This document shows, piece by piece, positions 38,983 to 48,304 of a DNA stretch of 64,000 nucleotides; position 1 is the stretch's first letter, and each line of letters starts with the position of its first letter. This DNA comes from Gammaproteobacteria bacterium (lineage in GTDB: Bacteria > Pseudomonadota > Gammaproteobacteria > SZUA-229): positions 1 through 64,000 of the forward strand of contig JAPHRO010000025.1 of NCBI GenBank assembly GCA_026195895.1. The letters are read 5' to 3'. The notes below the pieces were generated by a model, which made no database searches, was not told where the DNA came from, and saw only the letters and a list, made by a program, of their open reading frames with translations. A program made the position numbers and the translations under genes.

Positions 38983-40841
38983 TGACTGAGTCAACGGCAA
39001 AAAACTACCCGCTACTGGAGACCATCGATTCTCCGATCAAACTGCGCGCCCTGCCACCAGCCAAACTGCCGCAGTTGGCAGATGAGTTGCGTGACTACGT
39101 CATCCAGTCTGTTGCCAATACCGGCGGCCATTTATCGGCTGGGCTGGGTACAGTAGAACTCACCCTGGCCCTGCACTATGTGTACAACACGCCCAGCGAC
39201 AAACTGGTCTGGGATGTTGGGCACCAGACCTACCCGCATAAAATTATCACCGGCCGCCGCGAACAGATGCACAGCATCCGCCAGCACCATGGCCTGTCCG
39301 GCTTTCCGAAACGGGAAGAAAGCGAATATGACACCTTTGGTGTCGGCCATTCCAGCACCTCGATCAGTGCTGCACTGGGCATGAGCATGGCTGCCGCTAA
39401 CAAAGGCTCGAAACAGAAAACCGTCGCCATTATCGGTGATGGTGCGATGAGCGGCGGCATGGCTTTTGAAGCGCTGAACCATGCCGGTGACACCGATGCC
39501 GATATGCTGGTCATTCTCAACGACAATGAGATGTCTATTTCCCCTAATGTCGGCGGCTTATCCAAACATCTGGCCAAGATCCTCTCCGGTAAAACCTATT
39601 CCTCCATGCGCAGTGGCAGCAAGCGCGTACTGGAAAAGTTTTCCATGTGGGAACTGGCGCGACGCGCGGAAGAACATGTCAAAGGCATGGTAGTGCCAGG
39701 CACTTTGTTTGAAGAACTGGGCTTCCATTATTATGGCCCGGTGGATGGCCATGACATTCCGACGCTGATCACCATGCTGCGCAATCTGAAAAACCAGACC
39801 GGGCCACGTTTCCTGCATGTGGTGACGCATAAGGGCAAGGGTTTTGCTCCGGCAGAAGAGAATCCCTGCCTGTATCACGGCGTCGGCAGTTTTGATCCGG
39901 AAACCGGCAACAAACTCGACCAGTCGTCCAGTAAACCCACCTACACCCAGGTATTTTCCGACTGGGTCTGTGATATGGCCAAACAGGATGAACGACTGGT
40001 TGCCATTACCCCCGCCATGCGCGAAGGTTCTGGCCTGGTGGCATTCTCCCAACGCTTTCCCCGGCGCTACCACGATGTTGGTATCGCAGAGCAACATGCG
40101 GTGACGTTGGCCGCCGGTATGGCCTGTGAAGGGCTGAAACCGGTGGTTGCGATATATTCGACTTTTTTACAGCGCGCCTATGACCAGTTAATCCATGATG
40201 TCGCCCTGCAAAACCTGCCGGTATTATTTGCCATCGACCGGGCCGGCCTGGTAGGTGCCGATGGCCCGACCCATGCGGGCGCGTTTGACCTCAGCTATCT
40301 ACGCTGCATTCCTAATCTACTGATCATGGCACCAGCCGATGAAAACGAATGCCGACAAATGCTATTCACCGGTTTCATACATGATGGCCCGGCGGCGGTA
40401 CGCTACCCCAGAGGCCAGGGTCCCGGCATCGAAATTCAATCTGACATGCAGGTTCTGGAACACGGCAGGGCCGATATTCGCAGACAGGGCAAAAAAATTG
40501 CCATACTGGCCTTTGGCAGCATGCTCGCTCCTGCGCTTGAAGCCGGTGAGCAACTGGACGCCACGGTAGTTAACATGCGTTTTATCAAACCACTCGATAC
40601 CGCAACCCTCGATAAAATAGCCCGCGAGCACGAACAACTGATCACCATTGAAGAAAATGCTGTCAACGGTGGTGCTGGCAGCGCAGTCAATGAATACCTG
40701 CAGAGCCAGGGCATCCTCAGCCGAATCACAAATCTGGGTCTACCCGACCGTTTTGTCGAACATGGCAGCTCGGCCCAGCTATTAGCTGAATGCGGACTGG
40801 ATGTGCAGGGCATCCTGAAAGCCGCTGAACTTGCCGGGTAA
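38982..40841 (+). CDS. dxs: 1-deoxy-D-xylulose-5-phosphate synthase
   Basis: Dxs is the first enzyme of the MEP pathway; it joins pyruvate and glyceraldehyde 3-phosphate with TPP. The 619 residues are full length and include [15 protein letters not shown], the TPP-binding [20 protein letters not shown] with NDN, and the transketolase central block [17 protein letters not shown]. It works directly upstream of IspA in the same pathway. A weak hairpin (aaaaccg/cggtttt, 40857-40881) lies after the stop. Confidence 0.98.
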   Translation: MTESTAKNYPLLETIDSPIKLRALPPAKLPQLADELRDYVIQSVANTGGHLSAGLGTVELTLALHYVYNTPSDKLVWDVGHQTYPHKIITGRREQMHSIRQHHGLSGFPKREESEYDTFGVGHSSTSISAALGMSMAAANKGSKQKTVAIIGDGAMSGGMAFEALNHAGDTDADMLVILNDNEMSISPNVGGLSKHLAKILSGKTYSSMRSGSKRVLEKFSMWELARRAEEHVKGMVVPGTLFEELGFHYYGPVDGHDIPTLITMLRNLKNQTGPRFLHVVTHKGKGFAPAEENPCLYHGVGSFDPETGNKLDQSSSKPTYTQVFSDWVCDMAKQDERLVAITPAMREGSGLVAFSQRFPRRYHDVGIAEQHAVTLAAGMACEGLKPVVAIYSTFLQRAYDQLIHDVALQNLPVLFAIDRAGLVGADGPTHAGAFDLSYLRCIPNLLIMAPADENECRQMLFTGFIHDGPAAVRYPRGQGPGIEIQSDMQVLEHGRADIRRQGKKIAILAFGSMLAPALEAGEQLDATVVNMRFIKPLDTATLDKIAREHEQLITIEENAVNGGAGSAVNEYLQSQGILSRITNLGLPDRFVEHGSSAQLLAECGLDVQGILKAAELAG

Positions 40842-40918
40842 TTGCTAATAAACTGAAAAACCGATAAAATCCTGCGGTTTTACCCGGCCCTTTTTCAGAT
40901 ATACTCCCTGACCAGACT

Positions 40919-41299
40919 ATGCCTGCCAAGTACACATTGAAAGTATTAACAGATTTCGCATCTGCCCACACCCTGCGTGATTATCCGGGTGCCTGTAGCC
41001 GCATGCATGGCCATAACTGGAAAGTCGAACTTGAGGTTGAAGCCACCCGGTTGAATAAAATCGGTATTGCTATCGATTTCAAACAAATGAAGAAAATAGC
41101 CAATGCTGTCTGTGACCAGCTTGATCATCGCTACTTAAACGAGCTTGAACCTTTTACTGAAATGAATCCAACGGCGGAAAATATTGCTGCTTATCTGTAC
41201 GGTGAAATTTCAAAACAGCTTAATAATGACACCGTGAAAGTAACTGCTCTGACTCTTTGGGAAACCGAACGGGCGAGCGTTAAATACCAGGAAAACTGA
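40919..41299 (+). CDS. queD: 6-carboxy-5,6,7,8-tetrahydropterin synthase
   Basis: QueD makes 6-carboxytetrahydropterin in queuosine synthesis from the product of GTP cyclohydrolase. The 126 residues show the zinc-binding His17, His30 and His32 (SAHTLRD and [12 protein letters not shown]), the catalytic Cys26, and LDHRYLNEL further on. It sits 4 bases upstream of folE2, so it may use dihydroneopterin triphosphate made by that gene. It ends with [13 protein letters not shown], as in the family. Confidence 0.95.
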   Translation: MPAKYTLKVLTDFASAHTLRDYPGACSRMHGHNWKVELEVEATRLNKIGIAIDFKQMKKIANAVCDQLDHRYLNELEPFTEMNPTAENIAAYLYGEISKQLNNDTVKVTALTLWETERASVKYQEN

Positions 41300-41303
41300 A
41301 CTG

Positions 41304-42101
41304 ATGACTGATTCCACATCCATCCCAGACGTACAAAATAGCGCCGACCGCCGTCAGATTGCTATCAATAAAGTCGGCATCAAGGATATTCTGCATCCTG
41401 TTCAGGTCAAAGACCGCACCGGCAAAGTGCAACACACGGTAGCCAATTTCAATATGTATGTGGACCTGCCCCACCATTTCAAAGGCACCCACATGTCACG
41501 CTTTGTTGAAATCCTCAACAGCCATGAACATGAAATCACCGTGGAATCTTTCAAGGTGATGCTGTCAGAAATGACCGAGCGTCTGGATGCAGAATGCGGT
41601 CATATCGAAATGCGTTTCACTTATTTCGTCAATAAAAAAGCGCCCGAGAGCGGCGTGGAAAGTCTGCTGGATTACGATGTCACCTTTATTGGCGCCCGTG
41701 AAAATAACAAAAACTGTGTTGCCATTAAAGTTATTGTTCCAGTTACCAGTCTGTGCCCCTGTTCGAAAAAAATCTCTGACTATGGCGCACATAATCAACG
41801 CTCTCACGTAACCGTCAATGTACGCACCAATGGCTTTGTCTGGATTGAAGACATTATCGACATTGTGGAAGCCGAAGCGTCCTGCGAACTATACAGCCTG
41901 CTTAAACGCCCGGATGAAAAAGTCGTTACCGAACGCGCTTACGACAATCCAAAATTTGTGGAAGACATGGTGCGTGATGTTGCCGCGCGCTTAAATGACG
42001 ATGATCGCATTACGGCTTATACATTAGAATCGGAAAATTTTGAGTCTATTCATAATCATTCGGCTTATGCCTTGATTGAAAACGACAAGACTAAAGCATA
42101 A
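41304..42101 (+). CDS. folE2: GTP cyclohydrolase FolE2 (type IB)
   Basis: FolE2 converts GTP to 7,8-dihydroneopterin triphosphate for folate and queuosine synthesis and does not need zinc. The 265 residues have the active-site region [25 protein letters not shown] and the C-terminal [24 protein letters not shown]. The Cys-Pro-Cys in SLCPCSK is characteristic. It forms an operon with queD and ends at a strong hairpin. Confidence 0.96.
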   Translation: MTDSTSIPDVQNSADRRQIAINKVGIKDILHPVQVKDRTGKVQHTVANFNMYVDLPHHFKGTHMSRFVEILNSHEHEITVESFKVMLSEMTERLDAECGHIEMRFTYFVNKKAPESGVESLLDYDVTFIGARENNKNCVAIKVIVPVTSLCPCSKKISDYGAHNQRSHVTVNVRTNGFVWIEDIIDIVEAEASCELYSLLKRPDEKVVTERAYDNPKFVEDMVRDVAARLNDDDRITAYTLESENFESIHNHSAYALIENDKTKA

Positions 42102-42103
42102 GC

Positions 42104-42144
42104 AAATCTGCCGCGAATAAATACGTTTATTTGCGGCAGATTTA
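42104..42144. terminator. hairpin terminator between folE2 and the MBL gene
   Basis: An 18-bp stem (aaatctgccgcgaataaa with tttatttgcggcagattt, one G-T pair) and a 4-base loop lie between convergent genes. T and A ends are short on both sides, so it is probably a two-way terminator of moderate strength. Confidence 0.75.
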
Positions 42145-42149
42145 AAACA

Positions 42150-43094
42150 CTACTCAAATTCAGCTTTTTCAATTTCCAGCACGGCAAGACTGATGTGCTT
42201 GCCCACTTCATGCTCGAAACCACTCCAGTCTTGAAAATCGATTAACGACTTAACAATCATTGGCTTCATTTCAAAATCACTCAGGCCCTGATCATAATAT
42301 TTGCCAGCTTCAGCATACAAAATTTCCAGATAACGTTTTTGCTGTTTAACCAGATCCACTTTACCTGTTGGCCCATGGCCTGGAACATAATGCTTTAACT
42401 TCAGGCTAATCGCTTTATCGCAGGCCGCGATATTGTCTTTAATATTGGCATCGTCCAGACGTATTATGCGTTTATAAGCAACGTTATCGCCGGTAAACAT
42501 TACCGAGTCTTCGACAAACTCAATCATAATATCGGTATCACTATGGGCAATACCCACTGAATACATACGAAAATTAAAATTATGTATTTTTAGCGCATCG
42601 CCATTTACAACTTGCTGCTCTGGGTAGGTTATTTTTGTGCCTCTGGTCGCACCATCGGTTAACCTGTCTAATGAATCAATCCAGTTTTGCCCTTCACCGG
42701 CTTTGGCTTTTTTAATCATTCTTGGATCAGCCAGAATAACCACCTCAGGATATACCTGCTTGATAATATTATTACCCAGCCAGTGATCACCATGCACATG
42801 GGTATTAAAAATGTGCGTAACCGGTTTACTGGTAACAGCTTTTATTTTTTTTAACACCATGGTGCCCGTTTCATGGCTGGAGCCGGGATCAATAACAATC
42901 ACCCCTTTATCTATCACAATAAAGGCAGGATTATTCATAAAACCACGATTTTCTGGATTAGGTCTTTCTGTCGGCCCGTGAATCACATAGGTATGAGGGG
43001 AGATCTTCTCGGCTGGATATTCATGCATCGATTTCTGAGGAAAAGCACTCGATGAAAAGCAGCATGCCATAAGTAGAATTATAAAACGTCGCAT
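42150..43094 (-). CDS. secreted MBL-fold hydrolase
   Basis: A 314-residue metallo-beta-lactamase fold protein with a signal peptide (MRRFIILLMACCFSSSAF). The metal motif NTHVHGDHWLGN gives HxHxDH, followed by GIAHSDTDIMIEF and VPGHGP with further ligands. The layout fits periplasmic MBL enzymes near the SoxH/quinoprotein-relay group; the substrate is unknown. It stands alone, convergent to folE2. Confidence 0.82.
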   Translation of the reverse strand: MRRFIILLMACCFSSSAFPQKSMHEYPAEKISPHTYVIHGPTERPNPENRGFMNNPAFIVIDKGVIVIDPGSSHETGTMVLKKIKAVTSKPVTHIFNTHVHGDHWLGNNIIKQVYPEVVILADPRMIKKAKAGEGQNWIDSLDRLTDGATRGTKITYPEQQVVNGDALKIHNFNFRMYSVGIAHSDTDIMIEFVEDSVMFTGDNVAYKRIIRLDDANIKDNIAACDKAISLKLKHYVPGHGPTGKVDLVKQQKRYLEILYAEAGKYYDQGLSDFEMKPMIVKSLIDFQDWSGFEHEVGKHISLAVLEIEKAEFE

Positions 43095-43370
43095 TGGAAC
43101 CTCTGTTATCTGTTTGATTCAACTCATAGATAACCACGAACCACTCGCAGTCTCCCAGGGGATTCCATTTTAAGAACTGATCTGGAGCTGATACTCTCTC
43201 CAGTTGTTATATTTTTTATTCACGCCAGAAGCAATAAAGCAAAACAAACCCCACTGCGGCATGTTGTTTTTATATCGCCAGCTTTATCTATTTGATCGCC
43301 GATAACCGGCTCAATTCAGTAAAATAAAAAAATCTTTTTACCCGCCGCCTTAAAACAGTATTCATAAAAG

Positions 43371-44528
43371 CTATTTTAATATTGTGACCAGATCATCCCT
43401 GAACAATACAGCCAGGGGTGATTTTATATCCGCGCCTTCGGTCTGACTAAAATAAATTTGTACCGAATTTTCTACCGGTTTTAACTGAACAAACACTTTA
43501 ACTGGCTGTTGATTTTCATCCAGCTCTAACATTTCGATAGCCGTTTCCTGTTCATCAGGATTATCTTCTGGCATATCATAAATATCTTCATCAACGGCTT
43601 TAGATGGCGCGGCTTTACCCGATTGTTTAGCGACATCAGGCACGGCATCACGCTCATATGCAGACACCAGCACTTCAATGCTTCCAGTCTGTTGATCCTG
43701 GCTCTTAATACTAGCACCCAATCGATCAATGCCGTGGATCACGCGCTGCCACACGTAAGCTTGTTCACCTACTATTTCATATCCGGAATGACTGCCTTCG
43801 ATAGTGCGTATTCTTGCCTGATAGGGCAAATAACTGGCAAACACATCATCGACTGCGGCCTGCTTGAGTCCGGTATACATTACCATACGGTATAAAATTT
43901 CACGTTCCAGCATCGGTTCTGCTTTACGCTGTTGCCATATATTATGACCATCTTCAGCAAGTGCTATTTCAAGACCGCGATGACTTACAAATATGCGTGA
44001 CAGTTTTTTACCAGGTACGCGTTCAACTCTAATTCTGAACTTATCGACCAGATCCGGGGAAAATGCCTTGAGCCAGCGTTGATAAAATGCCTGATCACGT
44101 TCTGGCTCATATTCATTCAGCCATTCGGTTTCCATGAATCCCAGCAGCGGCTCATCACGTTCAATTTTAATGCCTTCATGGGCAAGGAACTGTTTTAACA
44201 AGGGCCATAATTCATCTGCATCCTGCTCAATTTCCAGCCAGTAGATGCCTTGCTCAGATTTGAGTGTCAGCCCTTTAAACAGGGGAGCCACAGTACCTTC
44301 AACCTGCTCTCGCTCTTTTAACAAGGCCAGTGCTTTCACTGATGGCTCGGGTATTTTAAGTTCATCCTGTACATTTGGCCGGGTCAGCCTGGGTGGAATT
44401 TCCAGACCTTCCAGCGCATAACTATCCAGATATTCAGGACGCTCCTCACCATCAGAACTACAGGCAGAAATAAAAACGACTATGGATAAAACGGTTATAA
44501 GATTTAGCAGTGACAAATTTTTTCTCAT
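43371..44528 (-). CDS. bamC: outer membrane assembly lipoprotein BamC
   Basis: BamC is an accessory lipoprotein of the BAM complex that inserts outer membrane barrels. The 385-residue product has lipobox FISAC (Cys23), the unstructured N-terminal region that binds BamD (YALEGLEIPPRLTRPN), and two helix-grip domains (about 100-215 and 225-380). An acidic insert (DEDIYDMPEDNPDEQET, about residue 320) interrupts the second domain. It abuts dapA with no gap, as in E. coli (dapA-bamC). Confidence 0.9.
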   Translation of the reverse strand: MRKNLSLLNLITVLSIVVFISACSSDGEERPEYLDSYALEGLEIPPRLTRPNVQDELKIPEPSVKALALLKEREQVEGTVAPLFKGLTLKSEQGIYWLEIEQDADELWPLLKQFLAHEGIKIERDEPLLGFMETEWLNEYEPERDQAFYQRWLKAFSPDLVDKFRIRVERVPGKKLSRIFVSHRGLEIALAEDGHNIWQQRKAEPMLEREILYRMVMYTGLKQAAVDDVFASYLPYQARIRTIEGSHSGYEIVGEQAYVWQRVIHGIDRLGASIKSQDQQTGSIEVLVSAYERDAVPDVAKQSGKAAPSKAVDEDIYDMPEDNPDEQETAIEMLELDENQQPVKVFVQLKPVENSVQIYFSQTEGADIKSPLAVLFRDDLVTILK

Positions 44529-45404
44529 TCAAAGAATTCCAGCATCACGCAACGCTGCGCGAATAACATCATGATATTGCTCAGACAAAATCGTTAATGG
44601 CAATCGAATGCCTGCGGCGATCATACCCATTTCCAGCAGTGCCCATTTCACCGGAATGGGATTCGCCTCGACAAATAATTTGTCATGTAGAGACAGCAGC
44701 GGCGCATTAAGTTCCATGGCTTTTTCACGATCGCCGGCAAGTGCTGCGGCACACATTGCTGACATGGCTTTGGGTGCCACATTGGTTGTTACTGATATAA
44801 CTCCGTGCCCACCCTGCAGCATAAACTCGGTTCCAGTGGCATCATCGCCGCTATACAAATCGAAGTTTTCACCACACAGATTTTGAATATCTTGCAGGCG
44901 CTGCAAATCACCCGTTGCCTCTTTAATGCCAATAATATTGGAAATTTTGGCCAGACGCGCCACCGTTTCTGGCTGCATATCACAGGCCGTACGACCAGGT
45001 ACATTGTATAAAATCTGCGGCACAGGCACGGCTTCAGCAATAGCTTTATAGTGTAAATACAAACCTTCCTGGGTTGGTTTGTTGTAATAAGGCGTGACCA
45101 GTAGACAGGCATCTGCACCCGCCTCCATGGCACAACGGGTCAGCGTAATGGCTTCCGTTGTCGAATTTGCGCCGGTGCCGGCAATAACCGGGATGCGCTC
45201 ATTGACCATGTCGACCGTGCGACGAATGACTTCACAATGTTCTTTTTCATCCAGTGTTGCTGACTCGCCCGTGGTTCCCATGGAAATAATGGCTGAAGTA
45301 CCATTTTCCACATGAAATTCCACCAGCCCTGCCAGGCTATCAAAATCAACGGAACCGTCTGCATGCATTGGAGTTACCAATGCCACCATGCTGCCACGAA
45401 ACAT
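44529..45404 (-). CDS. dapA: 4-hydroxy-tetrahydrodipicolinate synthase
   Basis: DapA condenses pyruvate with aspartate semialdehyde in lysine and peptidoglycan synthesis. From ATG 45404 (ggagat 7 bases upstream) the 291-residue protein starts [17 protein letters not shown], as in the family; the longer frame to 45446 is not needed. GTTGES, YNVPGRT (Tyr) and GIKEATGD (Schiff-base Lys) are present. It is directly followed by bamC. Confidence 0.97.
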   Translation of the reverse strand: MFRGSMVALVTPMHADGSVDFDSLAGLVEFHVENGTSAIISMGTTGESATLDEKEHCEVIRRTVDMVNERIPVIAGTGANSTTEAITLTRCAMEAGADACLLVTPYYNKPTQEGLYLHYKAIAEAVPVPQILYNVPGRTACDMQPETVARLAKISNIIGIKEATGDLQRLQDIQNLCGENFDLYSGDDATGTEFMLQGGHGVISVTTNVAPKAMSAMCAAALAGDREKAMELNAPLLSLHDKLFVEANPIPVKWALLEMGMIAAGIRLPLTILSEQYHDVIRAALRDAGIL

Positions 45405-45572
45405 GTTTATATCTCCAGAAATCAAGCCGGACATGGTACTTGGCAACCCCGCGGTTTACAAGGCTATAGCCCGCTTTTCTGATCAGGATTACGATCTCGA
45501 CCTCGAATAAGAAATACCATCCAACATAAGGTAAACTGACAGCCATCATTAACTGAATAAAGACTAATAACA

Positions 45573-46103
45573 ATGACTGAATTTCTGGTACTGACTGCCA
45601 TTGGTGAAGACCGTCCCGGTATCGTTGATGACCTGACCCGTGTACTGCTGAATGCCGAGCTAAATATTGAAGACAGCCGCATGAGTGTGCTGGGCGGTGA
45701 ATTTGCCATTATCCTGCTGATTCATGGTGAAACGGACGCGCTAAAGCAGATACAACAACAAAAAGATCAGCTGGAAACGGCGCTCAAACTCAATTTATTA
45801 TTTAAACCGACGAAAGCCCGTGAAGCGATTCGGAACAAAATTTCCTACCACCTGAAAGTCGTCGGCATGGACCACCCTGGTATTGTTCACCGGCTGGCAC
45901 GTTTCCTGTCACAAAGAAATATCAATATCGAGGACCTGGAAACCGAAAGCTACCCGGCGCCGCATACCGGCACCCCCATGTTTGCAGTCAACATGACCGT
46001 CGACATCCCCAATGAACTGGCCAACAGCAAACTACGTGATGAATTTATGGAACTGTGTGATGAACAGAATCTGGACGCCCAGTTTTCCCCTCTGCAACCC
46101 TGA
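45573..46103 (+). CDS. gcvR: glycine cleavage repressor-type ACT-domain protein GcvR
   Basis: A 176-residue protein of two ACT domains (residues 1-80, LTAIGEDRPGIVDDLTRVLLNAELNIEDSRM, and 90-170, VVGMDHPGIVHRLARFLSQRNINIEDLETESYPAPHTGTPMF). This is the GcvR layout; in E. coli GcvR binds GcvA and represses gcvTHP. It is next to dapA and bcp, the same neighbours as in E. coli. A gcv operon is not in the window. Confidence 0.9.
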   Translation: MTEFLVLTAIGEDRPGIVDDLTRVLLNAELNIEDSRMSVLGGEFAIILLIHGETDALKQIQQQKDQLETALKLNLLFKPTKAREAIRNKISYHLKVVGMDHPGIVHRLARFLSQRNINIEDLETESYPAPHTGTPMFAVNMTVDIPNELANSKLRDEFMELCDEQNLDAQFSPLQP

Positions 46104-46117
46104 TAGAGAGAACACCC

Positions 46118-46594
46118 ATGGCCGAACTGAAAACAGGCAAAAAAGCCCCCAACTTCACCCTGCCGGCAACTGGTGATCAGGACATTAGCCTGAAAGACCT
46201 GAAAGGCAAAAACGTGGTGATTTATTTTTATCCCAAAGACAACACCCCTGGCTGTACCCAGGAAGGACAGGATTTTCGCGATCTTTACAATAAATTCAAG
46301 CGCGCCAAAACGGTCGTGCTGGGCGTTTCACGGGATTCGGTAAAGGTCCACACCAATTTCAAGGCAAAACACGAATTTCCCTTCGAATTGCTCTCCGATG
46401 CCGATGAAACCCTGTGCAAGCTGTTTGACGTGATCAAGCTGAAAAAAAATTATGGCCGTGAATACATGGGCATAGAGCGCAGTACGTTTCTGATTGATAG
46501 CAAGGGCGTGCTGAGGGAAGAATGGCGAGGCGTTAAAGTGAAAGGTCATGCCGAAGAAGTGCTAGCGGCTGCTAAACAATACAAACCCGAATAA
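46118..46594 (+). CDS. bcp: thiol peroxidase Bcp (PrxQ type)
   Basis: Bcp reduces peroxides through a peroxidatic cysteine, here Cys46 in FYPKDNTPGCTQEG. The 158-residue protein is full length, with SRDSVKVHTNFKAKHEFPFELLSDAD after it. The resolving Cys found five residues later in E. coli Bcp is replaced (CTQEGQD); the only other Cys is in ETLCKLF, so it may work as a 1-Cys enzyme. Its last 71 coding bases are copied again 138 bases downstream. Confidence 0.95.
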   Translation: MAELKTGKKAPNFTLPATGDQDISLKDLKGKNVVIYFYPKDNTPGCTQEGQDFRDLYNKFKRAKTVVLGVSRDSVKVHTNFKAKHEFPFELLSDADETLCKLFDVIKLKKNYGREYMGIERSTFLIDSKGVLREEWRGVKVKGHAEEVLAAAKQYKPE

Positions 46595-46595
46595 C
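46524..46595 (+). repeat. direct repeat copy 1 (bcp 3' end)
   Basis: The 72 bases from ggcgaggcgtt to the bcp stop codon plus one base recur without a mismatch at 46662-46733. Confidence 0.95.
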
Positions 46596-46661
46596 ACGCC
46601 ATTCTTCTTCTCGGTGTGCTATCGCACCCATGTATTACGTGTCCTCTTTACACGCAAAAAC

Positions 46662-46733
46662 GGCGAGGCGTTAAAGTGAAAGGTCATGCCGAAGAAGTGC
46701 TAGCGGCTGCTAAACAATACAAACCCGAATAAC
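46662..46733 (+). repeat. direct repeat copy 2 (orphan bcp 3' end)
   Basis: An exact 72-base copy of the bcp 3' end including its TAA, placed 66 bases after the first copy. It has no start codon or upstream bcp sequence, so it is a duplicated fragment. The 66 bases between copies (with small hairpins such as cgtgt/acacg) do not match the sequence after copy 2, so it is not a simple tandem duplication. Confidence 0.9.
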
Positions 46734-46829
46734 TGTCTCAGCTACCGAAAAATACAGGATGGGTGTCAAACTCTATCCTGAGCTATTGCCGCGAAATGGT
46801 ATGTAAAATCAGGAAAATATAAAGAAAAG
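46734..46829. other. intergenic sequence with repeat remnants
   Basis: No gene is seen. The words tatcctgagc and attgccg recur in related form inside the inverted-repeat element at 46830-47016, which suggests remnants of the same repeat family. Confidence 0.4.
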
Positions 46830-47016
46830 TCCGCAAATGATCGCGAATAAACGCCAATGTAGTTTGTCATCTCGACTGCAGCGATAGCGGAACGGAGAGA
46901 TCCAGTTCTCTCCACTATCCCTCCACCAAGTTTATCCTGAGCAATGCCGAAGGGCTATCGCTTCGGTCGGACATTTACTCGGCATTATGTTGCGTTTATT
47001 CGCGATCATTTGCGGA
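46830..47016. mobile_element. MITE-like element with 25-bp terminal inverted repeats
   Basis: Bases 46830-46854 (tccgcaaatgatcgcg and onward) are the exact reverse complement of 46992-47016. The 187-bp unit has no ORF and contains GC-rich imperfect hairpins (for example gagagatcc... and gccgaagggctatcgcttcggtc). No clear target-site duplication is seen. Size, perfect terminal repeats and lack of coding suggest a non-autonomous transposable element or a palindromic intergenic repeat. Confidence 0.6.
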
Positions 47017-47115
47017 AATCTTTAGCTTTTGTTTTATATAAAATATTTGTAGACATACCCCAAACTCTATTCTGTATCCCACCATCACATCCTCCACCCC
47101 CTTCAACAATTAAAT

Positions 47116-47134
47116 ACAAATGATAACTATTATT
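47116..47134 (+). promoter_or_regulatory. Fur-box-like site before fbpA
   Basis: A 19-base sequence matches the Fur consensus gataatgataatcattatc at 13 of 19 positions, with the core aatgataa intact, about 65-80 bases upstream of the fbpA start. Iron repression of the transporter is expected. Confidence 0.5.
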
Positions 47135-47197
47135 ATTTACATTTCTATGATGTTGATGTAGCCTTGAACCTGTTTGTTGTCTGGAGCTATTAAGGTC

Positions 47198-48223
47198 ATG
47201 AAATTGAAAATGCTTTCTATCATCGCGGCGAGCCTGTCAGTACTTGCGGGCAGCTACGCCCAGGCCTCGAATGAAGTGAATGTATATTCGGCACGAAAAG
47301 AAAAACTCATCAAGCCGCTGCTCGACAAGTTCACCGCAGCCACCGGCATAAAAACCAATCTGGTGACGGCAAAAGCCGACAAGCTGCTAACACGTCTACA
47401 GAATGAAGGCCGCAACTCTCCCGCCGACCTGTTCATTACTGTCGATGCCGGTCGCTTGCACCGCGCCAGGGAAAAAGGCGTATTACAGGCCATAAACAGC
47501 AGTACAATTAATAGCATTGTGCCCAGCCACCTGCGTGACCCCGATGACCAATGGGTTGCCCTGTCACAACGTTCCCGAGTTATTTTTTATGTCAAAGATC
47601 GGGTCAAGGCCGATGAACTGTCCAGCTATGAAGATCTGGCTAATCCAAAATGGAAAAAACGTATTTGCATCCGTGGTTCCAGCAACATTTATAATCAGTC
47701 ATTACTGGCTTCAATGATTGAAACCAATGGCGAGCAGGCGGCGGAAGCCTGGGCCAGAGGCATCGTTGCTAACATGGCCAGACCCCCCAAAGGCGGCGAT
47801 CGAGATCAGATTAAAGCCGCTGCGGCCGGCCAGTGTGATATTGCCATTGCCAATACCTACTATTACGGCACCATGCTGAGCAATAAAAAAGACCCCGCAC
47901 AAATGGCGGCGGCAAATAAAGTGGCTATTTTCTGGCCTAACCAGTCGGGTCGTGGTGCACATGTCAATGTCAGCGGCGCCGGCATTACCAGACATGCCCC
48001 CAACAAAGAAAACGCGATCAGGCTACTGGCATTTCTGGTAAGCCCGGAATCACAAAAATGGTATGCCGAAGTAAACTTTGAGTACCCGGTAACAGCCGAT
48101 GCTGAAACCAGCGACATGCTAAAAAGCTGGGGGGCATTCAAGGCCGATAATCTTAACCTGTCCAGACTGGGTGCTAATAACGTCACCGCCGTTAAAATCA
48201 TGGACAGGGCCGGCTGGCGATAA
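47198..48223 (+). CDS. fbpA: iron(III) ABC transporter substrate-binding protein
   Basis: FbpA binds ferric iron in the periplasm and delivers it to FbpBC. From ATG 47198 the protein has 341 residues with a signal peptide (to about ASLSVLAGSYAQA). NEVNVYSARKEKLIKPLLDKF starts the mature part. NTYYYGTML supplies the paired tyrosines that bind Fe3+. An upstream TTG frame from 47174 lacks a good site. A Fur-like box precedes it and a hairpin follows it, so it can be made in excess over the permease. Confidence 0.93.
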   Translation: MKLKMLSIIAASLSVLAGSYAQASNEVNVYSARKEKLIKPLLDKFTAATGIKTNLVTAKADKLLTRLQNEGRNSPADLFITVDAGRLHRAREKGVLQAINSSTINSIVPSHLRDPDDQWVALSQRSRVIFYVKDRVKADELSSYEDLANPKWKKRICIRGSSNIYNQSLLASMIETNGEQAAEAWARGIVANMARPPKGGDRDQIKAAAAGQCDIAIANTYYYGTMLSNKKDPAQMAAANKVAIFWPNQSGRGAHVNVSGAGITRHAPNKENAIRLLAFLVSPESQKWYAEVNFEYPVTADAETSDMLKSWGAFKADNLNLSRLGANNVTAVKIMDRAGWR

Positions 48224-48242
48224 CGCTATCCGTTGCAGAATT

Positions 48243-48277
48243 AAAGGGTGTGCATTATTTGATGCCCACCCTTTTTT
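48243..48277 (+). terminator. attenuating terminator between fbpA and fbpB
   Basis: A 12-bp stem with one mismatch (aagggtgtgcat with atgcccaccctt) is followed by six T. It lies 20 bases after fbpA and would reduce fbpBC transcription relative to fbpA. Confidence 0.75.
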
Positions 48278-48304
48278 ACTTTAACCCATCACATCTAGTA
48301 AACA

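Noticed and set aside
40857-40881. Terminator after dxs
   Set aside because: The stem is only 7 bp with a long loop and there is no T run right after it, so I mention it under dxs but do not call it.
42104-42144. folE2 hairpin as another copy of the 46830-47016 element end
   Set aside because: They share only short words such as gcgaataaa and ccgcaaat. The folE2 hairpin is better explained as a terminator between convergent genes.
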